Notes: a model not told the origin generated them from the letters alone. Numbered from the stretch's first letter, positions 8,597 through 18,518 are shown. The stretch is 64,000 nt of DNA from Haloferax denitrificans ATCC 35960 (GCF_000337795.1 NZ_AOLP01000002.1:1-64000); one strand, 5' to 3'. Program-made: numbers and translations.

Positions 8597-8855
8597 AACT
8601 GCGTAGTAGTTCGTGGATGGGATACTTGTTTGGAACGGCACTCGGGGGTTTTGTCTGGCCTCACAATGTTCAGCACTGGCCCTGTCACTGCCGCATTGGT
8701 GAACGGCCTGCACTCACGGGGTTTGTTCTTCACAAGGTACTCGGGGACGAGGGTGTTCAGAACCATTACGGTCGTGGGTTGAGTTGAGAACACGGTCGGC
8801 GCACCCATCGAAAAAGACCGGCGAGCGGCCATCAAGCGAGAGTAGGATAAATGGA

Positions 8856-9188
8856 ATGGAGACGAACTCTTCGGGACTCGTCGGCGCGGCGAGTAGTGCG
8901 ATTGTGATGCTCACGGTCACACTCCTTGGCGACCTCTTTACCGGTAACCAACGACACATGTTGATCGGAACGAACGCGACGATTCTCGCAGTTGATGCAG
9001 TTGGCTATCCGCTGCTCAGTGGGGCACTTGTAACACTGGACTGGCCGGCTCCATTCGCGTGTTTCCTTCTCGCCTTGCTCGTGGCATTCCCTTGGATAAC
9101 GTTGCTGGAAGAACCCAAGCGGGACAGAACGAGATTCACTGTCGAGCTTCGCGAATTCGACGAACGGTTGCCTCGGCAAGCTGTGTAA
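8856..9188 (+). pseudogene. Internal fragment of an MFS transporter
   Basis: From METNSSGLVGAASSAIVM the reading follows transmembrane helices 3-6 of a major facilitator: GAASSAIVMLTVTLLGDLF, a loop TGNQR, then HMLIGTNATILAVDAVG, and WPAPFACFLLALLVAF followed by the loop EEPKRDR, as in drug/metabolite MFS proteins. It lacks helices 1-2 and everything beyond helix 6, so only about 110 of about 400 residues remain. Non-functional remnant. Confidence 0.6.
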
Positions 9189-9210
9189 CTGACAACTGCG
9201 CCCGCTGTTT

Positions 9211-9547
9211 CTAGTTCTTGAACCAGTACAGTACGTCACTACCGTATACACTCAGGGGGAGTTCGACAGCGGTCGCAGTCTGATTCCCGACCGCACAAAC
9301 AGTGGTTCCCCGCTGTTCCCACCCCGCAGTCGTAATTAGGTCGACACCCGTCTCGCTCGTGAAGACACAGTAGTCCGCATGCTTTGGAACTCGATTAGTC
9401 GGGGTGATTGGCAACATCGAGTCTGGGATTGAGATACATCGAGTCTGGGATTGAGATACATCGAGTCTGGGATTGAGATACATCGAGTGACTGAAAATAC
9501 TCAACCCCCTCAATGATGCAGTTGTCGTAAGAACGAAGAACAGCCAT
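9211..9547 (-). pseudogene. Uroporphyrinogen-III synthase-like fragment, frame broken by a repeat
   Basis: Reads MAVLRSYDNCIIEGVEYFQSL, then a 22 bp triplication, then MLPITPTNRVPKHADYCVFT, SETGVDLITTAGWE and TTVCAVGNQTATAVE. This matches the N-terminal domain of HemD (VFTSxTGV and AVGxxTA motifs), truncated at about 95 residues. The three repeat units shift the frame. Removal of one unit would rejoin both halves into a single frame. HemD normally exceeds 240 residues, so even the rejoined form would be partial. Confidence 0.55.
9417..9482. repeat. Tandem 22 bp repeat, three units
   Basis: Three exact copies of TCGAGTCTGGGATTGAGATA-CA at 9417-9438, 9439-9460 and 9461-9482, followed by a partial unit (TCGAGTG). 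The unit length is not a multiple of three, so unit number sets the reading frame of the surrounding hemD-like sequence. Confidence 0.95.
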
Positions 9548-9761
9548 CGTTGGCTGAGACATGCCAGAGAGGCAGTCGATGCTGGACTTGTGTGTATCGA
9601 GGATCGGACGATCTGGCTCGAACGAATTCGGGCGTAGATGGATCAATCTCTTTCACAGAACGCGCTGTCATCGGTAGCTGACCCTGCGTCTGAGTATCAT
9701 TAATTCTCCTCTTTACTTAATATATTGCTTGTAGTTTTTGTATTATACAAATAGTTTTGTT

Positions 9762-10175
9762 TTACAGCAATATACTTGCGGCTTCAGAGAACCACGTTTG
9801 GACGGCTCCAAATGTAATTCGCATGGTAGCGGCCCCAAACCCAAACGAGATCAAACTCACCATAACGACGAAATTAGCCTTTGAATCGTTGGGACTAAGG
9901 AGAAAGGTAAGCAGTGCGAGCATCCCCGATATCGCACAGATGAAGAGACCTGTCAGGAATATCAGGCCCGTGAAAAACGGGTCAGTGAAACCCATCACGG
10001 AATACGCTGGTTCATAGACCCCAACGAACGATAAACTGAAGCCGACAACGACGTATCCGAGAAAGCAGATAGTACAAAGAATGGCTCCAGAAGTAACCAG
10101 TTGATACAGGCGAAGAAAACCTCTCTCAAACGGGGTGGTTGGCTTTCGGACCCGTCTGAATGGTTGGTAGTCCAT
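9762..10175 (-). CDS. Small membrane protein downstream of gdh
   Basis: 137 residues from the ATG at 10173-10175 (MDYQPFRRVRKPTTPFERG). Four hydrophobic segments are visible: SGAILCTICFLGYVVVGFSL, FFTGLIFLTGLFICAISGML, a loop SPNDSKAN, and FVVMVSLISFGFGAATM, with a basic N-terminus inside. It starts four nt after the glutamate dehydrogenase stop, so it is the last gene of that operon. Not a family I can name. Confidence 0.75.
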   Translation of the reverse strand: MDYQPFRRVRKPTTPFERGFLRLYQLVTSGAILCTICFLGYVVVGFSLSFVGVYEPAYSVMGFTDPFFTGLIFLTGLFICAISGMLALLTFLLSPNDSKANFVVMVSLISFGFGAATMRITFGAVQTWFSEAASILL

Positions 10176-10179
10176 CTCC

Positions 10180-11487
10180 CTACGGCCAAAGTCCCCGCGC
10201 CTCGTGGGCCTCCGCAATTCGAGACAGTGCCACGATGTAGGCTGCATCACGCCAGGTGACGTCTTGCTCCTCGAATTCTGCTCGAACTGCATCCCAGGCG
10301 GCCTGCATCTCTGTTTCGAGCTCATTGTTCACGCGTTCAAGCGACCACGACCGGCGATTGATGTCCTGGAGCCACTCGAAGTACGAGACAGTGACACCAC
10401 CAGCGTTGGCGAGAATATCAGGAATCACAGCGACGTCCCGATCAGCCAGAATCGTACTGGCTGTTGAGGTGGTAGGGCCATTCGCTCCCTCGACAACGAG
10501 GTCAGCAGCAATTTCATTGGCGTTCTCGCTGGTAATCACATTTCCGAGGGCTGCAGGGATGAGTACGTCGACATTGAGGGTAAGCAACTCGTCGTTCGAG
10601 ATCACGGTATCCGCGTATTCCGTGACTGCTTCGGGTTCCTCGTCGTGAGAAGGTACGACGGCAGTATCAATTCCGTCCAAGTCGTACATCGCACCATTCA
10701 CGTCGCTGATCGCGACGACGGTGGCTCCCCATTTGTCGAGCAAGCGGGCAGCGTTCGCACCGACACTCCCATATCCTTGGACGGCAATCGTCGTACCCTC
10801 AAGGTCATTGTCGTAGTATTCGCAGGCCTGTCTCGTAATGATCGCCACACTCCGACCGGGTGCTTCCTCGCGGCCTTCACTTCCACCGACCACCGGCGGC
10901 TTCCCAGTGACGACTCCCGGTGTTGTTTCGCCCTCCTGCATTGAGTAGGCATCCATCAACCACGCCATCGTTTGTGGGTCAGTACCCATATCTGGGGCAG
11001 GAATATCCCGATTCGGCCCGATAACATCCCTAATTTCCTGTGCGAACCGTCGGGTGAGCCGTTCCTTCTCTTTCGTGCTCAATTCCTTCGGGTTGACAGC
11101 GACGCCACCTTTGGCGCCTCCGAACGGGAGGTCCATGACCGCACATTTCCAGGTCATCCACATGCCTAGGCCGACACACTCGTCTCTGGTTACGTCGGGG
11201 TGATATCGCAGGCCACCCTTGTATGGGCCTCTGACGCTGTCGTGTTGGGCGCGGTACCCGGTGAAGACATCAACGGTACCGTCTTCACGTTCGATCGGGA
11301 GAGTAACCTCGTGGACCTTCTTTGGGTGCTTGAGACGCTCGATGATATGCTGGTCGAAATCAAGGTGGTCGGCGGCGTGGTGAAGCTGGCGGCGGGCCGT
11401 TTCAAGCGCTGATTCCGGCTCAACAGGTTCTACTGTCGAGTTCTCCATCTTATCGGAGTTCGTAGTGGATTCGGATGCCATAGTCAT
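10180..11487 (-). CDS. gdhA: Glutamate (Glu/Leu/Phe/Val) dehydrogenase
   Basis: 435 residues from the ATG at 11485-11487, which overlaps the stop of the upstream zinc-ribbon gene (ATGA). It catalyses reversible oxidative deamination of L-glutamate to 2-oxoglutarate with NAD(P). Family marks: substrate-binding KGGLRYHP, catalytic-lysine segment [15 protein letters not shown], and the Rossmann motif [14 protein letters not shown]. The length is normal. Context: a zinc ribbon is translationally coupled upstream and a small membrane protein follows, all on one transcript. Haloarchaea often carry several GDH paralogues, so cofactor preference cannot be read here. Confidence 0.95.
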   Translation of the reverse strand: MTMASESTTNSDKMENSTVEPVEPESALETARRQLHHAADHLDFDQHIIERLKHPKKVHEVTLPIEREDGTVDVFTGYRAQHDSVRGPYKGGLRYHPDVTRDECVGLGMWMTWKCAVMDLPFGGAKGGVAVNPKELSTKEKERLTRRFAQEIRDVIGPNRDIPAPDMGTDPQTMAWLMDAYSMQEGETTPGVVTGKPPVVGGSEGREEAPGRSVAIITRQACEYYDNDLEGTTIAVQGYGSVGANAARLLDKWGATVVAISDVNGAMYDLDGIDTAVVPSHDEEPEAVTEYADTVISNDELLTLNVDVLIPAALGNVITSENANEIAADLVVEGANGPTTSTASTILADRDVAVIPDILANAGGVTVSYFEWLQDINRRSWSLERVNNELETEMQAAWDAVRAEFEEQDVTWRDAAYIVALSRIAEAHEARGLWP

Positions 11488-11627
11488 TCGAGCGGTATTC
11501 GGCGGTTTCTCACCGGCCCGCCACAGTCGGGGCACTGGGCAGGGCGATCTTCGGCAATGATGATACTGCCACACTCGAAGCACTCGTAGGGTGTTTTCTC
11601 GTCTGGTTCAGAGTTGACATCTCTCAT
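11484..11627 (-). CDS. Rubrerythrin-like zinc-ribbon miniprotein
   Basis: 47 residues ([20 protein letters not shown], ending NRRIPLE). Two CxxC pairs, CFEC at 16-19 and CPDC at 32-35, form a rubredoxin/rubrerythrin-type ribbon. The TGA overlaps the gdhA start by four bases, so translation is coupled. Haloarchaeal genomes often annotate such peptides as rubrerythrin-like domain proteins. Role unknown; metal or redox sensing for the adjacent dehydrogenase is a guess. A TATA-like sequence (TTATTATAC, near 11675-11684) lies about 50 nt upstream. Confidence 0.85.
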   Translation of the reverse strand: MRDVNSEPDEKTPYECFECGSIIIAEDRPAQCPDCGGPVRNRRIPLE

Positions 11628-11744
11628 TGTAAGTTCACGAGTGCTGCCGGGGTGGAGTGGCGCACTCTATGAGGGTATAATAAGTGTATAAGGGAATACT
11701 TGGCTGTTGACTATCAAACATTAGAGTGACCAATAGGTTTGTTA

Positions 11745-14624
11745 TTAAACCATATCAGCAGGCGCGGCGACTGGGAGATTGTTCCCTTCAAATAGTGTAG
11801 TAAACAGTTTCCGTTGGACGGTCCGGGCATGTTGGTAGAACGCGGGTGGGGAGATGCCGAGTGTCTCCGCTACCTCTTCGCCCGTGTTCTCGCGCGGCGA
11901 TTCGAAGAAGCCACTGTAGTATGCTGTTTGGAGCACTTCCAGTTGCCGCTCTGTCACCAAATCCAGGAACTCCGAATAGAGATTGTGTTCTGCAGTCTGA
12001 TCGAGTGTCTGCTTGGCGCGCAGTTCCACGCCAGCAAACGTCTCACGGACGAGCTGTGTGATCGTTCGAACATCGATGCTCTCTGGGATATCGATGATGA
12101 GTGTCGTCGTGGTCGGATTAGCAGTCGCTTCGCGGAAGACGGCACCGTGATCAGCCAGCTCCAGAGCGAGAAACGGCTGTGTGAGTCGAAGCCGCAGAAC
12201 GCCCTCCTCACCATCCGCGCTGATCTGTTGCACTTCGTCGATCCCGACCAACTGCGAGGCGGCGTCCGCTACATCGTTTACTACCCGGTCTTCGACGGTC
12301 ACGAATACGTAGCTACCTTCTGTGGATTGCTGGACACCACCCTGATATGAGAGAGTACACTCCGCGTCCTGTGCAAGCCGTGAGAGAACAAACTTCGGAT
12401 CCTCGATGGTGAATTCGACGCGGGTCATCGACGTCGAGAGCAATGCATTCTTCCGTTCGATCGCACTCAACGCGGACGCGATGGTCTCGCCGAGTTCCCC
12501 CAGAACCGCCTTCGCCGTCTCGTCGAACGCATTCTGGGTCGGTGCGTACACCGTTAACACACCGTGCATGAGGTCATTGTACACGAGTGGGATACTCAAT
12601 ACCGAAAGGTAGTCCCGAGAGATAGCGTCTTTCCGCCACGCTTCGTCACGAAGCCCAGCAGCGACGTTCGTCACCATCGTCACATCGCCGGTAGCGGCGG
12701 TCTGACCGGCTGGCTCTGTTCCTGCGGCTCGAACGGCAAAGGACTGACTATCCAAGTACCCTTGCTCGTCGCCTGCCCAAGCTCGGGGGTCGATAATGTT
12801 GGTCGTCGGATCGTTCGTCCCGATCCAGGCGAATCGGAACCGGTCGTCGGCAGTCAACAGCTCACAGACCGTGTGGTCGATTTCCTCGCGAGTCTCCGCT
12901 TGCACGAGGGCTTGGTCGATCTCCCGAATCATCTCGTTGATGCGATTCAGAGCGGAAAGCTGCTTGTTTTGCGTCTGGAGTGTTCGGTCCTGTTCCCGAA
13001 GTTGTGATTCCCGTGTGACGCGATTAAGCGCTGCCTCGGCAGTGGCCGCGAGCAGATCGGTTAACTCTCGCGTTACGTCGTCAAACGCACCGATCTGGTC
13101 CGAACCTGCAACGAATACGCCGTGGCTGCCGAGCGGGATATAGGCCACACTTCGGAGGTCAGTAGCCCGGTTTTCGAGCCGGTCTGCATCGTGAACGTCA
13201 TCGAAGAACAGCGCCTCGTCTTCGACGAAACTGTAGCTCGGGAGCGTTTCACCGTCGGCGTGTACAGTTGGGAGTGGGCCGTTCAGCTCGGTGAGTGTTG
13301 TTGAGTGGGCTGCGGGCCGAAGGGTGTTGGCCTCACCATCAAAGAGATAGACCGCACTCGCATCCAGATTGAGTACACCAGGTGTGTCATCGACGACGTG
13401 CTGGGCGATTTCCTGATGGGTTTCTGCGTAGAGGAAGTCGCGGGCCGTCTCGTGGAGCGTGGCGAGAGCTTCCTCACGCTGCTTGCGTTTCGTAATTTCC
13501 CGACAGCTGAAAAGAAGGGTGCCATCCTGGATCGAAACCTCGCGAACGTTGACGAGGAGCGTATGCTCACGTCCAGCTTTGTCTGTCGCCGTGGTTTCGA
13601 TGTTCTTGAGCACCCCGTCTTCCGTGAGTTTTTCTCGGTCGAAGAGATCCTCTCCGAGGAGGTCATTGATCGTTCCTAGCCCCCTTATTTCTTCGACTGT
13701 GTATCCAAATATAAAATGGGCGTTGGGACAGACGTAGGTGTACTCACCGTCCTCGTCCGTGATGAGGACGGTGTCGGTCATGTTGTTGAGCGTAACGCGA
13801 TGGAGTTCCTCTGATTGCCGGAGATTCCGTTCGAGGTCGACGCGCTCGGTGATGTCGACACCTTCAACAACGATTGAAACGATATCACCGCGCTCATTCT
13901 CAACCGGGCGGACAGAGAGGTCGATAACCCGCTGTTCATCGGCCTCTGGTGGTTGTGGAACAACCGCCTTGCCGAACGACCCGTTGAGTGCTTTCTCCAC
14001 GAGTTGGTGGACATCCGTATTCGTCGCACCGGCCTGTGACCACCACGGAAGCGTCCAAAACGGTTCGCCGATGATTGTGTCGATATCGTCATCGACCATC
14101 TCTCGTGCTGTTTCATTCACCCGGGCAAGTACGCCCTCTGGGTCTAGCACCCACGTCGCAGTTCGCGAATCGTTGAACATCGCATCGAATTGCCTAGCCC
14201 TCTCCCGGTTCGTGGCCGATTGCTGTGCAGCCCGAATCGCACGTCCGGTTCGTTCGGTGAGTTCATCAGTCATCTGTGCTGCCGGGTCCGAGAGAACGAT
14301 GTAATCGGTGACTCCCGCTTCAATGGCTTCACTAGCGATGGCTTCGCTCCCGGTAGTAGTCCCAAGGAGGACGGGAAGTGCACTGGTTTCCTCGCGAATT
14401 TCTCGGAGGAGGTCAAGCCCAGTCGTCTCGTCGAGTGCGTACTCGCTAATGAGACAATCCGTAGGCTGCTTCCGGACGATTCCAATGGCTTCTGTCTTGG
14501 TTCGAACGTGTTGTACATTGGCATCGGTCCGTCTCTTGAGCGTCGTGGCAAATTGCGTGAGCCAGTCGTTCATCCCGACGAGCAACACAGTCGACGAATC
14601 CAGAATGGGTGGAGAAGCGGCCAT
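11745..14624 (-). CDS. Bacterioopsin-activator-like multi-sensor transcription factor
   Basis: 959 residues from the ATG at 14622-14624. Domains in order: receiver-like (about 10-118), PAS (about 145-265), PAS (about 268-385), GAF (about 390-540), GAF (about 560-715), the GAF/HTH-associated Bat domain (about 720-875), and C-terminal HTH-10 (LVTERQLEVLQTAYYSGFFE to TVQRKLFTTLFEG). This is the Bat layout with an extra receiver. The receiver has Glu in place of the phosphoacceptor Asp (CLISEYALDETTG), so it probably cannot be phosphorylated. Likely a DNA-binding regulator responding to redox, light or small molecules. Targets unknown. Single-gene unit. Confidence 0.9.
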   Translation of the reverse strand: MAASPPILDSSTVLLVGMNDWLTQFATTLKRRTDANVQHVRTKTEAIGIVRKQPTDCLISEYALDETTGLDLLREIREETSALPVLLGTTTGSEAIASEAIEAGVTDYIVLSDPAAQMTDELTERTGRAIRAAQQSATNRERARQFDAMFNDSRTATWVLDPEGVLARVNETAREMVDDDIDTIIGEPFWTLPWWSQAGATNTDVHQLVEKALNGSFGKAVVPQPPEADEQRVIDLSVRPVENERGDIVSIVVEGVDITERVDLERNLRQSEELHRVTLNNMTDTVLITDEDGEYTYVCPNAHFIFGYTVEEIRGLGTINDLLGEDLFDREKLTEDGVLKNIETTATDKAGREHTLLVNVREVSIQDGTLLFSCREITKRKQREEALATLHETARDFLYAETHQEIAQHVVDDTPGVLNLDASAVYLFDGEANTLRPAAHSTTLTELNGPLPTVHADGETLPSYSFVEDEALFFDDVHDADRLENRATDLRSVAYIPLGSHGVFVAGSDQIGAFDDVTRELTDLLAATAEAALNRVTRESQLREQDRTLQTQNKQLSALNRINEMIREIDQALVQAETREEIDHTVCELLTADDRFRFAWIGTNDPTTNIIDPRAWAGDEQGYLDSQSFAVRAAGTEPAGQTAATGDVTMVTNVAAGLRDEAWRKDAISRDYLSVLSIPLVYNDLMHGVLTVYAPTQNAFDETAKAVLGELGETIASALSAIERKNALLSTSMTRVEFTIEDPKFVLSRLAQDAECTLSYQGGVQQSTEGSYVFVTVEDRVVNDVADAASQLVGIDEVQQISADGEEGVLRLRLTQPFLALELADHGAVFREATANPTTTTLIIDIPESIDVRTITQLVRETFAGVELRAKQTLDQTAEHNLYSEFLDLVTERQLEVLQTAYYSGFFESPRENTGEEVAETLGISPPAFYQHARTVQRKLFTTLFEGNNLPVAAPADMV

Positions 14625-14831
14625 TATTCGAACACAGGGGGACAACTACGATTCCACTTGGTGCCGATTCGAATCTGCCTCCAGCGTCGGTACTGGCCCA
14701 GATTGGAATGTAGATACATTGCTAATTAATTATCTAACCCCCTATTCGATAAAGCCATTTGTTATTTAACCGCTAGATATGACCAAGGTACCAACCGATG
14801 AGGTTGTCGAGTCAGGCGGTGCTAGTAGAGG

Positions 14832-15240
14832 TTATGCCGCCGGAGATAGTTCACCGGTACCACCAAACAGCCGAACTCGATTTTTGGCCGTCCTTCTTCG
14901 TACGGTACCCCTTTGGAACTTGAGGAGGTCATCGCTGACGTTCTTCTGCTCGCTCTTCTCGACCTCGATGGCGATGCGGGCGTCGCCGTCGTAGAGGTCG
15001 ACGCTGTAGTTGAAACCCAGATGCGACCAGGCTTGCAGTTCGGGTTGTGGCCGTCGGCGATTGCGGCATCGAATCCGACGACCTCCGTGTGTTTCGTTGA
15101 GCCGTCGAAGACGCTGGCCGGGACGGCCTCGACGGCTTCCCGAATCGACGCCAGTGCATCGTCCGGAAACGCCTTGGGTGAGGTTTGGGTGCGACGCGCG
15201 TTCAGTATAGCTACCTGATTGGAACGCAGTTCTAGCTGAC
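14832..15240 (-). pseudogene. PD-(D/E)XK nuclease-like relic
   Basis: Minus-strand fragments in shifting frames: TSPKAFPDDALASIREAVEA, VVGFDAAIADGHNPNCKP, then after a frameshift LGFNYSVDLYDGDARIAIEV with EKSEQKNVSDDLLKFQRG, then, reading from a third frame, IEFGCLVVPVNYLRRHNL. The block YDGDARIAIEVEK has the spacing of a PD-(D/E)XK active site. No start codon survives. It probably derives from a restriction-like or DNA-repair nuclease of the haloarchaea. Confidence 0.5.
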
Positions 15241-15368
15241 TGAACGTGTTCCAGTAACAGATCAGTTGTGTCTGTGGAGAGCTTTACTATCCCGAGATTT
15301 CAAATCGCTTTGAGATGGCCATAGAGAGTTTGAGTCACATTAATAGTCATTGAATCGATGGATATGGT

Positions 15369-16760
15369 ATGAAATCTTCTCCGGGAGAGGAACCGCAAGT
15401 ACTTCTTGTCGACCCAGACGGGAGACTTGAGACACATCTCTCGGACGCACTTACGTCGGCCGGTTTCGGGACCCTTACGGTGACATCGGCAGCGGAGTGT
15501 ATCGCGCTTGTCAAAGAATCTGCGGTTGATGGAGTAATTAGTCGGCACGGCCTTCCCGAGATGGACGGATCAACGCTACTCCGTTCGATCCGGGTCTCTA
15601 AGCCCTACCTCCCTGTTCTCTTGCTATCCCCTACGAACGAGTCAGTACAGGGAAGGGGACCCTCCACCGTGAGTGCTGTTTTCGATGAGACTACACCTGA
15701 GGCCATCGTCTCGGAACTGAGTGGGCTGATGGACGAGGAGGTGGAAGGACATCAACGATATAAACATCTGATCGAGATGTCTCCCGCACCAATCAACATT
15801 TTTGACCGTGACGGGCGTTCGGTCTGGTGTAACGATGCAGTTGTAGAGATGTTCGGCTTGAGTGACCGAGAGGAATTCCTCGGACGGTCAATTCTCGAGA
15901 TGATCCATCCTGACGACCGAGAACGGGCTCAAGAGGAGATACTCTCCGTTATCGAGGAGAAAGAATCCGTGGGACCGACGCGAATGAGACTCCGTCGCGA
16001 TGATGGGAGCGTCCGGTATATCCGCGTCTCTACGGCAATTGGGGAATACCTCGGAACAGATATCGGGCAGGCGATCGCCATCGACGAGACAAGCCGTATC
16101 GAACGGGAGCGCCAGCTGAAAGTGCTGGATAACTGGTTGCGGCACAATATCCGAAACAAAATGGCCATCATCAGGGGACTGGCAGAGGACATCCAGGCAG
16201 ACCGCGTAGACGATGTGGCCGAGAGTGCCCGTAAGATCCAAGAGCACACGGATACGCTGGTTCAGCAAGCGGATCACGAACGACGGATCATCCAGCTTCT
16301 CGAGACGGACCGAAAGCAGACCCACGTCACGGTGGCTGTCGACGACATCGTGGCCAAGGTGATCAACGATGCACGCGAGGACTATCCCGCCGCGAACATC
16401 ACAGTCCCCACAATGGAGTCGTTCCACGCCGATGCAATAGCAGAACTCGATATAGCGGTTCGAGAACTCGTCGAGAACGCAATCATCCATAACGACACCG
16501 AGGTTCCCGAGGTGATGGTAGAAGTCGAAGACGCCACGCCAGAAAACTGTGTCATCCGTATCACGGATAACGGACCCGGCATTCCAGAGATTGAGCAGAG
16601 CTACCTCCAGTTGGACAAGGAGATCGATGAACTGCAGCACGGTTCTGGCCTCGGCCTCGTCCTCGTGTATTGGGTTGTTCGACTTTCTGAGGGGACCATC
16701 ACAGCCACAGACAACGACCCACGGGGGAGTGTCGTGACCATTAATCTCCAGAAGGGATGA
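15369..16760 (+). CDS. Receiver-PAS-histidine kinase
   Basis: 463 residues. Receiver-like domain 9-122, PAS 128-245 (EMSPAPINIFDRDGRSVWCN), phosphoacceptor His259 in LRHNIRNKM, N box RELVENAIIHN (about 366-375), G1 DNGPGI (400-405), G2 GSGLGL (425-430). The kinase is intact. The receiver is not: Arg59 (ISRHGLPEMDG) replaces the Asp that normally precedes xxLPxMDG, so it is a pseudo-receiver. An AT-rich CATTAATAGTC box about 28 nt before the ATG fits a leaderless transcript. Haloarchaeal kinases of this layout have unknown signals. Divergent from the Bat-like regulator. Confidence 0.93.
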   Translation: MKSSPGEEPQVLLVDPDGRLETHLSDALTSAGFGTLTVTSAAECIALVKESAVDGVISRHGLPEMDGSTLLRSIRVSKPYLPVLLLSPTNESVQGRGPSTVSAVFDETTPEAIVSELSGLMDEEVEGHQRYKHLIEMSPAPINIFDRDGRSVWCNDAVVEMFGLSDREEFLGRSILEMIHPDDRERAQEEILSVIEEKESVGPTRMRLRRDDGSVRYIRVSTAIGEYLGTDIGQAIAIDETSRIERERQLKVLDNWLRHNIRNKMAIIRGLAEDIQADRVDDVAESARKIQEHTDTLVQQADHERRIIQLLETDRKQTHVTVAVDDIVAKVINDAREDYPAANITVPTMESFHADAIAELDIAVRELVENAIIHNDTEVPEVMVEVEDATPENCVIRITDNGPGIPEIEQSYLQLDKEIDELQHGSGLGLVLVYWVVRLSEGTITATDNDPRGSVVTINLQKG

Positions 16761-16785
16761 CCCGAATAACTCCACGATCGATGGT

Positions 16786-17313
16786 CTACGTGGATTTCAT
16801 TGTCAGCAAGCAGCTGTAAGAGACTGAACAGCACTGTGATGAAGAGTGCCCAGCATCAGTCTGCTCGCGGGTCGCAATAGCCGACGACAGCGACGTCGTC
16901 GCAACTAGGATGCGGGTGACGCGGTGGCCCGACTCCGTCGCGACGAGGACTGTCCTTGTCGTCGACGTCAACCACACCAACCGTGTCATCTCGCTCGCAC
17001 GGCAGGCACACCTGCTGAACACGTATCCGGTTGGAGGCCACGCCAGTTTCAACGTTGGTTTCTCGCAAGATTTTCAGTACTGCCTGGAAGAAGACGAAGA
17101 CGTCAATCCAACCCCGGCGACACGACCGTCGCTCCACTGTTTGATGGTGCTGTTCATCTCGTCGCCTCGTGTGTCGCTCTCCTCGAAGAAAACGACGAGT
17201 CATCAGGAGGCCTTCTGTTCACAGAATCGAGTTCACCGCGACTGCATCTGTTCAGACCTGGGCGTTCGAAACCGCAAGCGAACGCATATGTCTCCGGCCC
17301 CCGCAGCGTCGCT
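16786..17313 (+). other. Degenerate region, possible YbaK-like relic
   Basis: No intact gene. A plus-strand reading contains VAIADDSDVVATR and, later, NTYPVGGHASF, which recall the core and the GYPVGGVPPF motif of YbaK/prolyl-tRNA-editing proteins, but spacing and flanks do not hold together. It may be a decayed copy. Weak call. Confidence 0.25.
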
Positions 17314-18518
17314 ATGTCTCTCTCGTGGAGTTGTTACCGTTGTGGGGAGCGCTACGACGATGGCACCCGAGTCAGGTGCGCCTGCGGGGAACCGCTCTGG
17401 GTCGACACGGACCCGACGCCATTCTCGTGGGGGGACTGTCGAGATCGGGACGGGATGTGGCGCTACGAGGCGCTGTTGCCGATCGACCGGCCCGAGGGCG
17501 TCGCACGGGCTGCAGGCGGCACGCCCCTCGTCAGGAGCCCCGGACTCGACGACACAGCGGGCGCTCGGGTGTTCGTCAAAGATGAGGGCGAGAATCCAAC
17601 CGGCGCGTACAAGGACCGCGGGAGCGCGGTGGCCGTCCCTCACACGGCCGCGACCGGTGGCGACGTCGTCGGCACGTCTCGTACGGCAACATGGCGATCA
17701 GCACCGCTGCCCACGCGGCGAGCCTCGATCGAGAGTGCGTCGTGTTCGTTCCGGAGCGGACCTCGTCAGTGCGGCTGGAACTCATCGCTCAGTACGAGCC
17801 GGCCATCGTACAGGTCGCCGGCGACTACGGGAAGCTGTACGGGGACGCGCTTGAGCTGTCCGAGCGCCTCCCGATCGACGTGCTCGTGAGCGACGTGCCC
17901 ACCCGCATCAGCGGGTACAAAACGGCACTGTTCGAGATCTACGAGTCGCTCGCCCCGGCGGCGCCCGACGTGATCGCGCTACCGGCGAGCTCCGGTGGAT
18001 TCGCTTCGGGGATCTGGCTAGGAATCCGGGACCTCAAGCGCGCGGGACTGATCGCGGAGCCGCCGCGCCTGTATCTCATCCAGACCGCGACAGCCGACCC
18101 GCTAACGCGGGCGTTCGAGGCCGGGGAGACGGAGCCGACGCCGCTGTCACCCGACGAGACCGGCGACACCATCGCTCACTCGATTGGGAACCCGGACCCG
18201 CCGAGCGGCGCTCGTGCGCTCGCCGCGGTTCGCGATACTGACGGCGCCGTCGTCTCCGTTACCGACGACGAGATACGGACCGCTCAGCGCCGGTTTGCCG
18301 TCGACGGCGGGTTCTGCGTCGAGCCGGCGTCCGCGACGACGCTAGCCGGCGTGTCACGCCTCGCGGATCGCGGCGATATCGCCGCTGATGAGTCCGTTGT
18401 TCTCGTGCCGACCGGGACGGGATTCAAGGAGATGGGAACCAGCGAGGCGGAGGTCGCGACTGAGACGGTCCACAGAGACGCTCTTCAGGATCGGCTCGAG
18501 TCGCTGCTCGCCCCGTAG
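17314..18518 (+). pseudogene. thrC: Threonine synthase-like PLP enzyme, single-base frameshift
   Basis: Starts MSLSWSCYRCGERYDDG with an N-terminal zinc ribbon (CYRC and CAC), then TPLVRSPGLDD and the PLP-lysine motif GENPTGAYKDRGSA. At about 17676 one G is missing. Restoring it turns the reading into GTVSYGNMAISTAAHAAS, which continues in the next frame to a normal C-terminus ending RLESLLAP at 18518. The remainder keeps the PLP-binding and glycine-rich segments (ALPASSGGFASG, VPTGTGFKE). Codon use is intact on both sides, so the lesion is recent or a sequencing error. The product would be about 401 residues and would convert O-phosphohomoserine to threonine or act as a related beta-lyase. 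Confidence 0.85.

Noticed and set aside
8087-8782. Plus-strand frame of 231 residues
   Set aside because: It is the complement of the deaminase gene, whose zinc motifs are on the minus strand.
11814-14729. Long plus-strand frames across the Bat-like gene
   Set aside because: Antisense shadows of a gene with six recognisable domains.
15888-16775. 295-residue minus-strand frame
   Set aside because: Shadow of the receiver-PAS-kinase gene. No family features of its own.
16910-17889. Frames of more than 300 residues running into the threonine synthase gene
   Set aside because: Only the segment from 17314 has family similarity. The upstream part is unrelated degenerate sequence.
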